A stretch of DNA of 64,000 nt from Strongylocentrotus purpuratus (Eukaryota > Echinodermata > Echinoidea > Camarodonta > Strongylocentrotidae): the NCBI RefSeq assembly GCF_000002235.5, contig NW_022145601.1:22361389-22425388 (forward strand), written 5' to 3'. This document shows, in pieces, positions 23,291 through 35,719 of this stretch. The notes beneath the pieces were generated by a model. That model searched no databases and had not been told where the DNA came from. It worked only from the letters and a program-made list of their open reading frames with translations. Numbering within the stretch: position 1 is the stretch's first letter; each line of letters opens with the position of its first letter. The position numbers and the translations under genes are program-made.

Positions 23291-25390
23291 GAAATGCTAG
23301 GGTGCCGTAATGGGAGCTGTGCTAAAGTCAGGGTAATAAACTCCTTCTGCGACTAAGAATATTTTACTAGATCGAGGGCACATTATAAAAGCTGTAGTAT
23401 AATCTCCGATTTATGCTCTCTACATACAATTTCATAAACTTTCATTTTCTAAATGATTGATGACGGAATCATTTTTTTTTCACACAGTGGTTGAATTAAA
23501 CATATTTGCAATAATTATATTAAGGGTGAATACGTGAGTGAACTTTTTTTTAATGCTCCACTGTCCTATGTGTATAGCTACTTGCTCCCTCTATATAGAA
23601 AACTTCCCCAATCGGTGCCTGTTTGTCCCCATGATCCTCTTTTTCTTATGTTAGTTGAGGGCTGAGTTAATGAGATAGCCACATGTCAGTGACCTCGCTG
23701 TGTGGTCTAATCCCTCCTGGCCAAGTAGTATTGACGGTCTTTAAAGGAAAAAAACATAAAATGTTGACGTTTTTTAGTACAGGGTAAATGGCACACATAG
23801 CTGCATTACAATCCTGGCTGTTCTATTGATTCTCAACATTTCAAACACCACTGTACAAAACTCAATTGATTTCACTAAAAAAACGGTACTTTATTAATGA
23901 CACTTAAATAGCAGTATCAAAAATTCTCTCAACTTATCGATGTTAGAAAGAATAAATTTGAAAATTCAAATCGTGATTCTACTGCCATGCTTGCCGATCA
24001 GCCCCATCGTCTTCATTGTGTGCATCTGTGTGAAATGTGTGTATTGACTATTCATGTGTGGAATTGCTGCCTCTTTGCACGTAGTACAGCACTAGAGGTA
24101 AATACGCATTTGCATTGACTCTCTATGGTTTGCTGGAGTGGGTGAATGGGAGGGGACCTCACAAGATACGTCAAAGAGTTGCCAAATCGTGTTTGATTGA
24201 ATGCACCCTCATACGTTCATAACTTTCCTTTTTTAAATCGGTTTTTGCTCCATCTATCACTAACTTTTTCCCTCGTTGTTCTGCTTTTATTAATAACAGC
24301 TAAGTATTAGGATGGACTTCCCCTGTAACAGTGCATGCAGTGCACATCAATTCATTAAAGGAAACCTCACCCCAATGAATAACTTTAGTTGTTCTGAGAG
24401 ATTTATTGCATTCTTGCACATCAATCTACACTATTCCTCACCAAAGTGTATGAGAAAGGCCTAAAAGCAAGAATACAGTACAGTTTGTCAACACGACATG
24501 TACATCGCCATTTTCTAGATAGCGTGACGTACTATGCGAAGTCGTTTATCAACTAAATGTATTCAAATTTAGGGATGCTTCATTCCCAGGTGTGTTTGGT
24601 GTTGAAGCATGTCATTCACCTGCTATTATCTTTTGTACTCCTATTGCCAGAACGCAAATTGCATGAATAAGTTGGTACTTTTCAGGGGTGAAGGTTTTGC
24701 ATAATTGAAATTATTTGCCAACCGTTATACTTTAGTATTGTTAAATAAATGTGTTAAATATATGAATACAATTTTCACCCTGTTATATATTTTTCACCAA
24801 ACATTATTTTTACCTTCTCAGCTATGATTTTCCCTCGTTAAAAAAAAGAGTAAAGGTGTAGTTGTGAATCTTATCTTTTGTTTCCATTTTTTCAACAGCC
24901 TGAGATATAAAAATCACAAATTGAATAAACCATAACAAAACAAAACATGTTAGTCAGAAATACCTTGTAATATTATGAATACAAAATAAAGTCTAAGAAA
25001 CACTTTTTCTTCATGAAAAGAATAAATTTGAGAACGCACACATGTAAACAAAAAAATAATTTTCCTTCAAAATAATTATAAATACCTGCAAAGTTTATAT
25101 CCAGGTATATAAAAGAAAATACTGAAATGGCCTCTACATTTCTATCAACACTTTTCAGAGTTAAACATTCAAGTATTACAAATCATTGATGCTGATTTCA
25201 AAACCAAATTACTAAAAGGGCGAAATTATTTGTAAACAGAAAAAGAAATGTCGATCAAAAAAAAATTCACCTAGATGTGGAAGAAATTAGCATGACTGGT
25301 ATTCTTGTAAATACTACAACTTTAATGCACTAATGTACAGTTTTGTATAACAAGAAGTGTATCAAGCACACTCCTGCTGACACTCTGGAT
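23291..25390. other. Non-coding gap
   Basis: AT-rich intergenic DNA. No supported open frame, inverted repeat or tandem repeat was seen; a few short CAAAAA/AATAAATTTGA words recur by composition. Confidence 0.35.
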
Positions 25391-26104
25391 GTACAAAACA
25401 CTTTTGCGTATTGTTAACCTAAAACTCAGCTCCAAACTTTCTCGTTTTAGAACTCTATTCACCCGTTCCAGTTTTGAAACAATGTCATCCTTCATTGAGT
25501 ATACCTTTTTTAATCTCCTCATTCTCACCTCTCCCCTTTCTTACTTTCTCTTTCTCAATCTCATCCTGAACTCTCCGTTTGTGGGTGTTCGCATATACAT
25601 TGATGATACCTGCTGATAGTTAATGATCGGTCGTTTCTTTTTCTTCTCATAAATGAACTTATATATACCTAGTAGGTTTGATTTATTTCGCTGTTGAATC
25701 TAATATTGTGTTTACTTTATATGGGCCTCATGTACAAGCACAAGTGCATCTTAGAAGTTCTGGGTTATAATTCTTTCTTTTTGACGATTTGTAATATTTG
25801 TTATAATGCCAAATAAACTGAATTATCATAAATATCATATTTTAATTAAGAGGAATACGACCTATATTAATTTGTTCTGAATACGTAGAATTTGCCAGAG
25901 GCTGTGGCTCTCTGTGTGAGCGTATCTCTATCTCCCACTTTCTCTCTCTCCCTCTCTCTCTCTCTGAGCGCATCTCTATCTCCCTCCCTCTCTCTTGCTC
26001 TCTCTCTCTCTCTCTTCCTCCCTCTCTCGGCCCTCCTCCTTCTCCCCCTCTCTCTCTCTCTTTATCTCTATTCCCCCTCATATGCCCTCTCTCAATCTTT
26101 TTAT

Positions 26105-26138
<34 letters not shown>

Positions 26139-27961
26139 CACCTTTGTAAAAGTTCGCTTGGACTTTTGTTGGTTCTGTTGATTCCTGGATCATCTTGGGC
26201 GACCAAATCTCTCCGATGAAGAAAGAAAGTACATAAGAGTTCAAAATAACAGGAAACACCCACCTCGTTTTAGGCACGGCATTCTTTGTGAAAAATATTG
26301 GGAAAATCCCCAAACATGATCTCCCAACAAATTATAGCCAGATGTCCTGATAGTTTGCAGACACAAGCCTGTCCAGTCGCTGTTCGCAATAGTGTCTTCA
26401 GTGAGACTAGTCCTGAGGGCATACTGTAAAGGCTCTACTTTATAGCTGAGTTGATCGATGCAGCCAGAGACTACTAGCTAGACTCTACTGAGTGCTTTAG
26501 TCACTGGTTAGATATTATTCACTAGGGAATTTGAAAAATGTATACCCTTTCTAGTTCACGTGAGAACTTACGTACTTGTTCCGTGAAACAATTCGCAGTT
26601 TATTAATTCCTTGTTGATTTAGAAGAAAATCATCAGGAGGATTGTAGAATCAGCATATCCCATGTTTTTCTGTTATCTTATGGCCTAGGAGGTCATAAAC
26701 TGTCCTGTGCCGATGATGTGTTTAATTATTTTTTTTAAAGCAATGAGGCTCCACTTTTTGTGATGAAAAATAAACAGTACGATAGTTCACCAGAAAAGTT
26801 TGGGTGCAAAATTAGGTAAATCCCTCTATTCCACATATGTTTATACTGGGAATTCTAATTAATCATAAATGAATACAAAAGAAAGAAAATTAATTTAAGT
26901 TAGAAAACAGGTAAGAAAGAAGGAAATAATTGAAAGTAAGAAAGAAGGAGAGAAATTTAATTTCTCTATTTCTTTATAATTTACCTTAAAAGTAAATTAT
27001 AAAGTAAACGAGAAAAAGAACTAGAGCTTCGCTTTTTACAAAGACCCCTAAAGTACCCTTTTTTACGTAGAGAAATTGTTCTATTATCTTCCTAATAAAC
27101 CGCCTCCTCCTAATTGTCATAAATGTCCTTTTTGCCTGTGATAAGTGTCTCTATCCAAATCTGATAGGCGCCCCTTGCACTGTGACAAGTGTCCTTTTTC
27201 CTCTGTAGTAAGTGTATTTTTCCTTTTTCATAGGTGTCCCTCAAGTTTTCACCTCCGATGATAGTCCAATTTTTTGGTATGATTAGTACCCATTTTCTTT
27301 TCAATTTAAGTGGCTTTTGCCCTTCTAATTAGTTTTCTAACCCAACGGTTACTTCATTTACCTTTCCAAATATCATTCATATTAATGTTAAAAAGAAATA
27401 TGATTTCCTTACGTGCTATGACAATATATTTTTTACCACCCCTCACATCCCAGAAACAATTAACTTCTAATTGCCTCACTTACCTTGTGTCATATATTTA
27501 AATCCACCGAGACCAATTTTTCTCCAATTTATCGCATTCATAATTCATCTCATTTATGTAACATTATGAATTTCTTATTCATCCTTTCACCATGCTTAAA
27601 ATCTCAACAGGATTGGTGAAGTCATCTGATAATAAGATCTAATCGGTCGCAATGCGACCTCTCAAAATTAGATTTTGCATTTTTGATCACTCGCTTCTCT
27701 CGGTCCAGACCATCACACTCAACTTCCAATCATGGTGGCGAAGCAGTATCTTGGACCACGTACCTGTTAATGTAATAGGGGGTATATACCAATGTTTTAC
27801 AAAAATACTGTTTCCGCATTGAGGTTACCTTTTTTGGTGCGTCCCCTCACGGCATAAGACGCTCCGCCGCCATTGGACCAGTATACTTAAGTAGACTAAA
27901 CGCTGATACCCCCGCCCCGCCCCCCCCCCCCCATGACTGAGCCCACGTTACCCAACTGTCT
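25391..27961 (+). other. Upstream region of the BR2 unit
   Basis: Parallel to 41150-44600 before BR3: CTCATTCTCACCTCT, CTGAACTCTCCS, TGATACCTGCTGAT, a CT tract, AACAGGAAAYACCCACC and a T-rich degenerate repeat occur in the same order. No gene is supported. A degenerate unit of about 25-30 bases (RTAAGTGTCCTTTTTCCTCTG) runs over about 27110-27260. Confidence 0.5.
25916..26145. repeat. CT microsatellite tract, BR2 unit
   Basis: About 230 bases of CTCTCT with CCCT interruptions, ending in TATATATATA. Equivalent to 41632-41830 in the BR3 unit. Confidence 0.85.
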
Positions 27962-28312
27962 TTCATTATAACCTATAAAAAAGAAAGAGAACATCAGAGA
28001 AAAAGCTGTTCCCTAAAAAGCATTGTTCTGCAAATACCTTCATGTTATAAATATGACATGTAACAGCCTAAAAATCGGACCTCATTTTTTATGCCACATG
28101 TTTGTGTAGTCCCATATACATCTTTCTATGTACAATTTCTTTTTATACTTTTACAAAGACTGTGCCAAATTTGTTTTGATTTTGATGATTCCAGAACCTT
28201 GCAACACACCAATACTTATATGCTAGGTAATCAACCTTTTCTGATCCATTCCACGACGATTCTTTCACAATGCAATCGCATGACCAGAACTGGACTTTAA
28301 CTTTAACTCTCA
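27962..28312 (-). mobile_element. MITE B copy, end-truncated
   Basis: Matches 11997-12389 in the same orientation from TGTTCCCTRAAAAGCAT to GCATGACCAGAACTGGACTTTAA. The far end with the TTAA terminus is degraded. Confidence 0.6.
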
Positions 28313-28396
28313 CTTACAAGCGTCTCAATAATCAGGCCCAAGCATACCTATGCGATCTACTCCGTTCGCACACATCCGTGTCTAATTGTATCCAGA

Positions 28397-28690
28397 CGCC
28401 TACCCCCTCGCCTGGACATCCACCCCGGATAACCATCCCCCCCCCCCCCAGTTAACTACCCCCTAGGGCAACTACCCCCAGGGCAACCACCCTCTAGGAC
28501 GACTACCCCAGGATAACTACCCCTCGGACAACTACCCCCTAGGACAACTACACCCGGACAACTACCCCCGGGCAACTACCCCCAGACAGCTAACCCCTAG
28601 GGAAGTTGTCACAGGGGTAGTTGTCCTATAGAGTAGTTGTCTGTGGTGGTGGGGGGGGGGGGGGGTTATACGGGGGTAGTTGTCCCGGGG
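28397..28690. repeat. Palindromic minisatellite of CAACTACCCC units
   Basis: About ten units like GGACAACTACCCCCTAG in one direction are followed by units like GGGGTAGTTGTCC in the other, with a G run in the second half. The unit is about 15-17 bp. It is not a CRISPR array: there are no spacers and the host is an animal. Confidence 0.75.
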
Positions 28691-28904
28691 GAAACATATT
28701 AATAGACTCTGTGAAATTCAAGGATATAGAATGGTGTTATGTATTATTTTCCGACGTGGGATAACGAGAAAAAAAACGAACACAAATATTACAGATATTA
28801 CATAGAAGCTTGGTCAAGATAAAAAGGAGTAATACTTATGATAAAATGGGGGAGATTTAAGTTTTATTAGAATTTTTTGAGTAAGATTAATGGAGAAGTT
28901 AAGC

Positions 28905-29115
28905 AAAGCCCTCAAAATGATTTAGTAAGAAAATGAGCGATGTTATGAAAGAGTCATATTAAATAGATAATGGAGAGAACAAAACCAACTAACAAAATAA
29001 TTCACTTTCACCAAAAATAATCAAAAGAGAAAAGGGTTGACTGACCCAAATTAAAACGACCATGTGTAATTGATCACACATTTTTGTCCTTTAACACTTC
29101 CTCCAAAATACTATC
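28905..29115 (+). repeat. Single copy of the upstream unit before BR2
   Basis: Diverged match to the 179-bp unit amplified before BR1 (GATGTTATGAAAGAGTCATATT, TTCACTTTCACCAAAAATAATC, ACTTCCTCCAAAAT). Confidence 0.6.
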
Positions 29116-29201
29116 TATGTTTACATTTTAAAACATGCACATATGGTAACTATATGGTTTGATGCCATAAGCCGACAAACTGCAGGAGGAAAAGTGTCAC
29201 T

Positions 29202-29246
29202 CGGGAGGGGGCGTGTCTATTTTCATCGAAAAAAAACTTTAAAAAG
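29202..29246 (+). promoter_or_regulatory. BR2 proximal promoter
   Basis: GGGAGGGGGCGTGTC followed by AACTTTAAAAAGCTTG, about 110 bases before the ATG, as in BR1 and BR3. Confidence 0.55.
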
Positions 29247-29355
29247 CTTGTAAATTTGGACGAAATCATCATTTAGAGTGAGCAGACAATAATTAAGGTT
29301 TATCCAACAGCTTACTTTCTTTCAATATTTACGACATATCTCGTATCCCAGCAGA

Positions 29356-32300
29356 ATGGACTCCAAGACTGCAAAAATGCCAGAGGTGAGATTTATCCGG
29401 GGGGGGGGGGGGAGTGGGGGCGGGAATACATTTGTTCATAACAAAAGTGTTTTGCTGTCAACAACATTTTGTAAGAATTAAACGCATGCTTATTTTCCTT
29501 TCTTTCTTTCTACCTTGCCTTTTCTCCCTTTCTTTGAGTAATCCACACAAATGAAAGCTTTTTAGTGGATTTCTTGGTTCCTTCAACATTTGACTTTATT
29601 TATGTTTGCTGATATATTTTGTATCCGTGATTACTATCTACTAATATTTTTGTATGATAAATTGCAAATGGCATATACATTTTCTTGTAAGCATTTCGTT
29701 TCATGTTTTTATTGAGTTATAGAAATAAAATTATTTGAATCTAATTAAAGAAACGACATGAGAAATTATGTGTGATTAAAAAAAATGTGTATCTAATAAA
29801 TATTATGCCTAGGTTTCTCCAAGTGCCAAATTCATCTGAAAATCTTTTCTCCTTTCTTGTCCTAGTACATGCCACCTCCATTCCCAGTGTCACCACGCTT
29901 TGACCATGGTACTAAACGCGGTTGTTGGAGCGCTATAGCAGCCGTTTTGACCGCGGCGGTGCTGGCCTCTGGGTTGATCGCAGCGGCAATCATATTTCGA
30001 AGCGGTGGGTACCCCGTGACAACTTGCCCACCTGGGGCTGGGGGTGACCAGGTGGCCCAACCTATGGCCTTGAGTGGACACAAGGTAAGTTTTTGTTCGT
30101 TTGCCAGTGGCGTAGCTACCGGGCGGGTGGTTGCACAATAATATGGAAACGTTGCATCATCCGTTCAATCTGAATTGCGTGCATAGAACCAATTTTTGCA
30201 TGAAAAAGTGAAGTTTTCTAAATGGTCCGTTTCTTTCCAGCATTGGGGTGCCCGGGAGTCACTTGGGTAACCTTTCAAAAAGTATAATAAAAAAGCACCC
30301 TTTCTGTACTTTTGTCGGAAAAACATAGTACTCCCGCACAATGTAGTCACTTTTTGCATTGGAGAAGAATAAAATAGCGAGTTTCAACCGCACTTCGGCC
30401 GCTCTCGCAAGTCCTCATCCGTTCCATTGTGGTCAGACGGCTTTGGGGTGAGCGGCTAATGAATATACAACTTGTAAGCTTTTTGTATTAATCTTGTTCC
30501 GATTGGTTGTATATTGTTGTCAGAATATAGTCATTCACATAATGGACCCATCATCCCGATGAAGCCAGTGGCCAGTAACTCTGCACTCAACACTGTGTGG
30601 AGTGCGCGCGCGCGCGCGCGCGCGTGTGTGTGTGTATTATGGTTTTTACAGACGTGTATTAATCAGATATGATTATTAACGTCTGGGACCGACCTTTAAC
30701 GTCACCATCCGAAATACGTGACTCAGTTTCCAACCGGGGTCGCCTGAGTCAGTTTGTAGCCCAGGACTTGGAGATGACCAAGTGAACGTGCCGCTAAATT
30801 GCCTAGTCAACTTCTTTTATGAACAAAATCCAAGCAAAATGTTTCCATATTGGGGGGGGGGGGGGGCACCTGTTCAGAGAGAGAAATGCGTCCTTAATCT
30901 AGGATAGTTGTTGTCCCTTAAAAGCTCATTCCTCTATGAAAGACAGATGATGAAATCAGGTTTGAATTCAGCGATTTCATCCATATCTTTTCATCGTTTA
31001 TATCAGGTCAAGAGGGCTGACTTGATTACCGTAAAGGGTGATCATTTGACAGAAGCCTTCGACTACGACAGGCAATCTAACACCGTCCTCATTGAATCTC
31101 CAGCAAACATCACTAAGAGCTCCACCGCTGCCACCATCGCGGTGGACCTCGACCGGGTAAGTCCGTTTGGGTTAACTTGGTTCAATGATTTCCTGGTGTC
31201 TATTTTAACTTCAAATTTTACCTGCAAAAAGGGGAATAAAATTACAATTTTTGTAAAAACATAGCAAAACGTGTTTATAATGTACTGTATCTTTTTATAG
31301 AAAGTAATGAACAATTGCTTGGTACATATTTTTTTTATTTTGTATACATTCTCAACATTAAGAAGATCGCAAAAACTTTCGAGATATATCGAAATATCAA
31401 CCTATAAGGAAATTTCACCTAACGCACGGTGGGAACATCTCAGTCGACCTATCACGTACTCCAAAAATGATTCCTATATGGGTATTTAGAACAGGGCTTT
31501 GAAAATGATTTCCTGTGATTTCTTGATATGATACCTCGAAAGTTTTGTGATCTCGTTTAATCCGTAAGATGCCACCATGACCTCACTCTAATCCATCAAT
31601 GTAATAGGAAACAGGGCCACAATGTACTAATTGGTTTCCTATATGTTCCTGTTTTTTTTCTTTCATAACCTTTACCAGTCTGTCATGTTCATGGGTTTCC
31701 ACGATTCCAACACTTGCGTCGGCATCGCGATCGATGAAGACTTCGCCCAACAAGTGCGCGATTACGTCGAGGACATCGGCCACAATGTAAGAAATTTCAT
31801 ATTATGCTTTATTACGATCAGAACATTAAACAAAACAAAAAGCAAACGTTAATGAATGAATAATATGGGCTGCATTAGTTACACTGTAGTTATAATTGTA
31901 CAACCACCAAGGAAGGAAGCAAGCAAGAAAAGGGAAATATAAATCAAGATAGATGGAGAGAAGAAAAAGATATCACAAAGATTCAATATATTTTTGTCAT
32001 CATTATTATTATAAATATTATCATTATTATTATTATTATTGTTATTATTATTAGTAGTAGAAGTAGTAGTAGTACTACAACTACTAGTAGTAGTAGTGGT
32101 AGTATTAGTATTAGTAGTAGTAGTATAATCGCCATAAATCATCATCTTCATTAGTTTCACTGTTATAACAATGTGTGCATCAGCGCCCTAGGTTATAACT
32201 CAACCAAAATAAACCGATTATCACCACCCGAATATTCTTTGCCCAGATTATCGACATTTCCAGTGTCGCGTTCGACAAGGAGAACTACCGCCTGGTGGGC

Positions 32301-32501
32301 CAGATCCCGACCGGCTACTTCCAGGCCACCACCGGAGCGGTCATCCGCGGCCTTTGCTCCGGGCGCATCATGAACTGGGCGCTTTCCGTGACCGCGGAGG
32401 AGCACGACCGCCTTAGACGGGAGTCGTGCGTTTCCATTGAAACTTGTACCTGCATAATAAACTTGTGCAAATGCGAAACAACGACCATTTGCACAAGTTA
32501 A
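29356..32501 (+). CDS. BR2: type II membrane BRICHOS-like precursor with furin-released Cys-rich peptide
   Basis: Five exons: 29356-29385, 29866-30084, 31007-31156, 31679-31786, 32247-32501; all GT/AG and phase 0; 253 residues. Layout is that of BR1: a 31-residue Pro-rich cytoplasmic end, membrane segment at about 32-54, linker with the TTCPP cysteine, BRICHOS-like domain with FDYDRQSNT, the NIT sequon, Cys146 (SNTC) and Cys206 (GLCSGR), then RLRR at 224-227 and a 26-residue tail. Exon 1 is one codon shorter than in the sisters and exon 2 carries two extra codons (Gly-Ala) in the linker. Tail cysteines have the same spacing as BR1 although most other tail residues differ, and the tail is acidic (about -2). 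No stop or splice defect is seen, so the copy looks functional. What the peptide does is unknown. Confidence 0.85.
30107..30866. other. Extra segment in intron 2 of BR2
   Basis: Intron 2 is about 150 bp in BR1 and 390 bp in BR3 but 922 bp here. The additional DNA begins near CCAGTGGCGTAGCTACCGGG and ends near a G run at about 30851-30866. CAGTGGCGTAGCTA is a common edge of transposons in marine invertebrates (recollection). No terminal repeats were confirmed. Confidence 0.4.
30602..30637. repeat. CG/TG alternating dinucleotide run
   Basis: About 12 GC steps followed by about 7 TG steps in intron 2 of BR2, a classic Z-DNA-prone sequence. Confidence 0.85.
31990..32150. repeat. Trinucleotide repeats before exon 5 of BR2
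   Basis: (ATT)n followed by mixed TAG/TAC triplets, at the position of the CAT repeat of BR1. Confidence 0.8.
32421..32498 (+). other. BR2 predicted released peptide
   Basis: These 26 codons follow RLRR. Cysteines lie at 3, 9, 11, 16, 18 and 24, exactly as in BR1, with CTC, IINL, CKC at the centre. Net charge is about -2, so it is not a typical cationic antimicrobial peptide. Confidence 0.55.
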
Positions 32502-33275
32502 TGATGATGACGAATACAGCTACACGATTGGAACGCGCCCATAGCACCCATGAATTATCTCGTAATCACGGTTAGCGCATGTAGATTTTCTATAGATTTT
32601 TTTTTATAAATACAAGTTATTCGTTTTGAGCAAAAAATACACTGAAGTAAAAATAAATAGAATATTTTCAATCTGAATTCTTTGAAGGGACTTGGTAACA
32701 TTGTTCAGACGAGAGAAAATGGGCTGAGGAAGTTAATTCAATGCTTTATTTACAATTTAAGATAATCTGAAAGTTTTAGTGAAAGCAGATCAAACATTGG
32801 GAAAAACTGATTTGATCGATTCCTAAATTATCCCAACTATATTATTCTAATTTTATTAAATTGTAAGTGAATGTAAAACGTCACAAGGCAATCATTTGGC
32901 TCTGTATACCATTCCAAAAATTAAGTGATATCATATTTCTATGGAAATACGGTTGGGAAAATTCAACATTGGTTTGGAGAGTTTACTCTAAGATGGGATT
33001 GCACATCGACGCCTTCAAAGAAAATCATAAATATCTTTGTAGTTTGAGAAATGTTTAAGGATTTTGTTCATGTTAAAGGGTTAGTAGGCCTTCAGGAGAA
33101 GGTTAATAGCTTTTCATTATGTTCCTTGCATTTCACCCTGTATAACCTACCATTTAAATTTAAGAATTGATTATATAATGGGATGATTTGAGTGTTTTAC
33201 ATATTATGTTCTAATTTTGTCAAGCATATGAATTCTGTTTTATGAAATGTAAAACCAAAAAACTTGAAACTCACA
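32502..33275 (+). other. 3' flank of BR2
   Basis: AT-rich non-coding sequence, alignable with 49145-49960 after BR3 (GGTTAGCGC, TTGCACATCGACGCCTTCAA, CATTTCACCCTGT). No gene. Confidence 0.5.
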
Positions 33276-33520
33276 TGTAAAAACTGTAGGACTGTTAACC
33301 AATTAAAAACTTGTTTTAAGACACATTTATTCAAAAGTGCTTTTGGTGATAAATTTACTCTGTTTATATTGATGTATATTTCATATGTATGTATGTATGT
33401 TTTCTTTTTGTTTTATTCAATACGTAATTGTTTATCATTGTATTTTGTTTGTTACAGCACTTAGAGACTTCGGTGATAAGCACTTTATAAGCACCGTTTT
33501 TATTATTGTTATGATATTCA
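33276..33520 (+). mobile_element. 5'-truncated LINE tail
   Basis: Encodes a remnant of the C-terminus seen in the full LINE (QLKTCFKTHLFKSAF against STFKTGLKTHL) and ends with TAAGCACTTTATAAGCACCG and TTATTATTGTTATG, like the LINE 3' end near 39690-39720. The BR3 unit at about 49955-49990 lacks it and reads from ACTTTGAAACTTGAAA to AAAATTACGCAGTTTTTTCA, so it is an insertion in the BR2 unit. Confidence 0.6.
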
Positions 33521-33814
33521 GCAAAATTACACAGTTTTTTCATCAACCTTCAACAATTTTACCGATTCATTTTAAGACAACAATTCTGTTAACCTATCTA
33601 ATTTTAATGTACATTCAATAAGATACAAATCCACATCGTTTTATTTTTATTGAAGTTAGTTTTACCGGGTACTAGTCATGAGCTTGCGGGGAGGGATGGA
33701 TAGATTGATTTTTAACGAAATGTTCAACTCCGAAGTCATTAAATGGTCACCGAAAGCACACTATATTTGAGGCTAAGAATTGTTGATTAATGTTGTAGAT
33801 CTACGGATGTTGTT

Positions 33815-34205
33815 TTCGAGGGGGAAGTGAGAAGGAGAGACGTGAGACTAAGAGAAAAGGGGAAAGGAAGAGCGAGAAAGATTTGTTAATGGAAATGTGA
33901 GAAAATGGTAGAGTTAGGATAGGAGAGAAGAAAAAATAGAGAACAGAACAGAAAATAAATCGGAGAGATAAAGACAGGATAGGAGAAAAGAGAAGAGAGA
34001 GGGAGAGAGAGAGTCAAAGAGAAAACAAGTGAGAGAGATGGAGACAGGAGAGGAGAGGAGGGACGAAAAGAGAGAGATAGAGAAAAATAAGTGAGATAGA
34101 TAGACATAAGATAAGAGAGAAGAGAAAAGGAGAGAGAGAGGAACATGGAGAGACAGAAAAAAAGCGGGACAGAGAGAGAGAGAGAGAGAGAAGTTCGAGA
34201 AAATA
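33815..34205. repeat. GA-rich tract of the BR2 unit
   Basis: Purine tract equivalent to 8331-8882, ending GAAGTTCGAGAAAATATTATACTT. Confidence 0.85.
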
Positions 34206-35250
34206 TTATACTTGGGTTTCCTTTTTATTGGGATGCTTTGTATACATGGGATAGGAACATACCGTTTCACAGAGGTCGATTGTGACTAACGGCTCGACCA
34301 TAAAAGGGAAGTCCAGAAGCAAAACAATGGGGAGGAACAGTTCAGTTTTTGGGCAAACACCGATTAAAATAGGAACGCTATGATTTTATGAAGTTGTCAT
34401 CAGTGGAACACAACTTGGCAACACTAGGACGTATCTTGCAAGCTCCTCTTCAACTTGCTCTGTACAGAAAATTCCATAAACGTTCATTTTCGTAGTTATT
34501 GATGAAAGAACAGATTTCTTTCATACAAGGGATGTATATCGTATATAAAAACATAATTATTTTCGATAAAAATATTTAGGGTGCATGTATGATTAACAAA
34601 TCTCTTAAGGGAAAATATAGATTTTTTAAAAGTTGTTTTAGTACATAGTAAAAGGTATGGGACCTCGCAAGAAACTTTAGAGAGTTACCAATATGTGTTT
34701 GATTGACTGTACCTAACCCCTTTCATAAATCCATTACTGTTTTAATTTTAATCGGTATTTGCTTAATCTTTCACTTATTTGTTGCTTTTATTTTCTGCTT
34801 TTAACGATACCGGCTAATTAGTAGGGTAGACTCCCCCTGTAAAAGTGCATCGATTCATTCAAAAGGTTCCGTGGTATAGTTTTGAAACATATGCAATTGT
34901 AAAGTAATGTTTTTTTTTTGTTTTTTTTTACTAGACATTAATCTACACTTGCCACTTTCCCATCAGATGAAGTAAATGAGTGCCGATTGAAACTCCTTGA
35001 GCATCTTATTAGAGGAGCTTTGCCAAAATCGGAGTAATAGTTTAGCGCTTTATGTAAATTTCGGCAGGTAATATATGCATTTAGTAGCTGTGCTATGGAC
35101 TTATTATTGAATATTTTCTTCTTCTAATTTGTTTTTACAGTTTAGGGAAAATTGTTATAACTCCTACCCAAAGCCCAAACTCTTTTTGGTGGAGTCATGT
35201 ACCTGCACGAATGTTAACTGAAACTACAGTTCAGTTCAGTTCAGTTCAGT
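34206..35250. other. Non-coding flank of the BR2 unit
   Basis: Matches 51590-52200 after BR3 (TTTTATTGGGATGCTTTGTATA, AAGAAAYNTYAGAGRGTTACCAAT). A short (CAGTT)n repeat sits at 35228-35250. No gene. Confidence 0.45.
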
Positions 35251-35719
35251 TTAAGGGATAGTTGAGTTCTGTTTTCAGACCACAAATGCCTTCTAAGTGC
35301 ATGGTCATTGCTCTTATTCTAATCTATGACATTTCTAGTGCCCTTTTAGAACCTTACATTGCTATGAAGGTAATTTTAGACCCCAAAATGTGTGAAATTT
35401 AGCCAATACGATCATTCCAATTCAGCTCCACTTTCTAAATAATACGGTGACCGTTAATTAATTATTTAATTAAAAATAACAATACATGGACCGGCTGGTA
35501 GTGCGTAATATAACCAACACGAAAATGCCAACAAAAAGCCAACATCGGCATTGGCTGATATACGACGTAAAAGGCGCTATTTCGTTTTTCCAACGGCTTT
35601 TTCAAATTATCTAATATTTGTGGTGGTACACAAGTATTAGAAATCGTTAGATTTATGGATATTTCAGCCGTCTCTGAACCGATTTTGATCAAACAAAGAT
35701 GATATTGACATTTAAATTG

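Noticed and set aside
28397..28690. CRISPR-like array
   Set aside because: Repeats are contiguous with no spacers, flip direction, and the window is animal DNA.
31879..32160. Asn/Thr-rich frame
   Set aside because: Translation of trinucleotide repeats in intron 4 of BR2; the same holds for 48042-48257 and 48631-48930.
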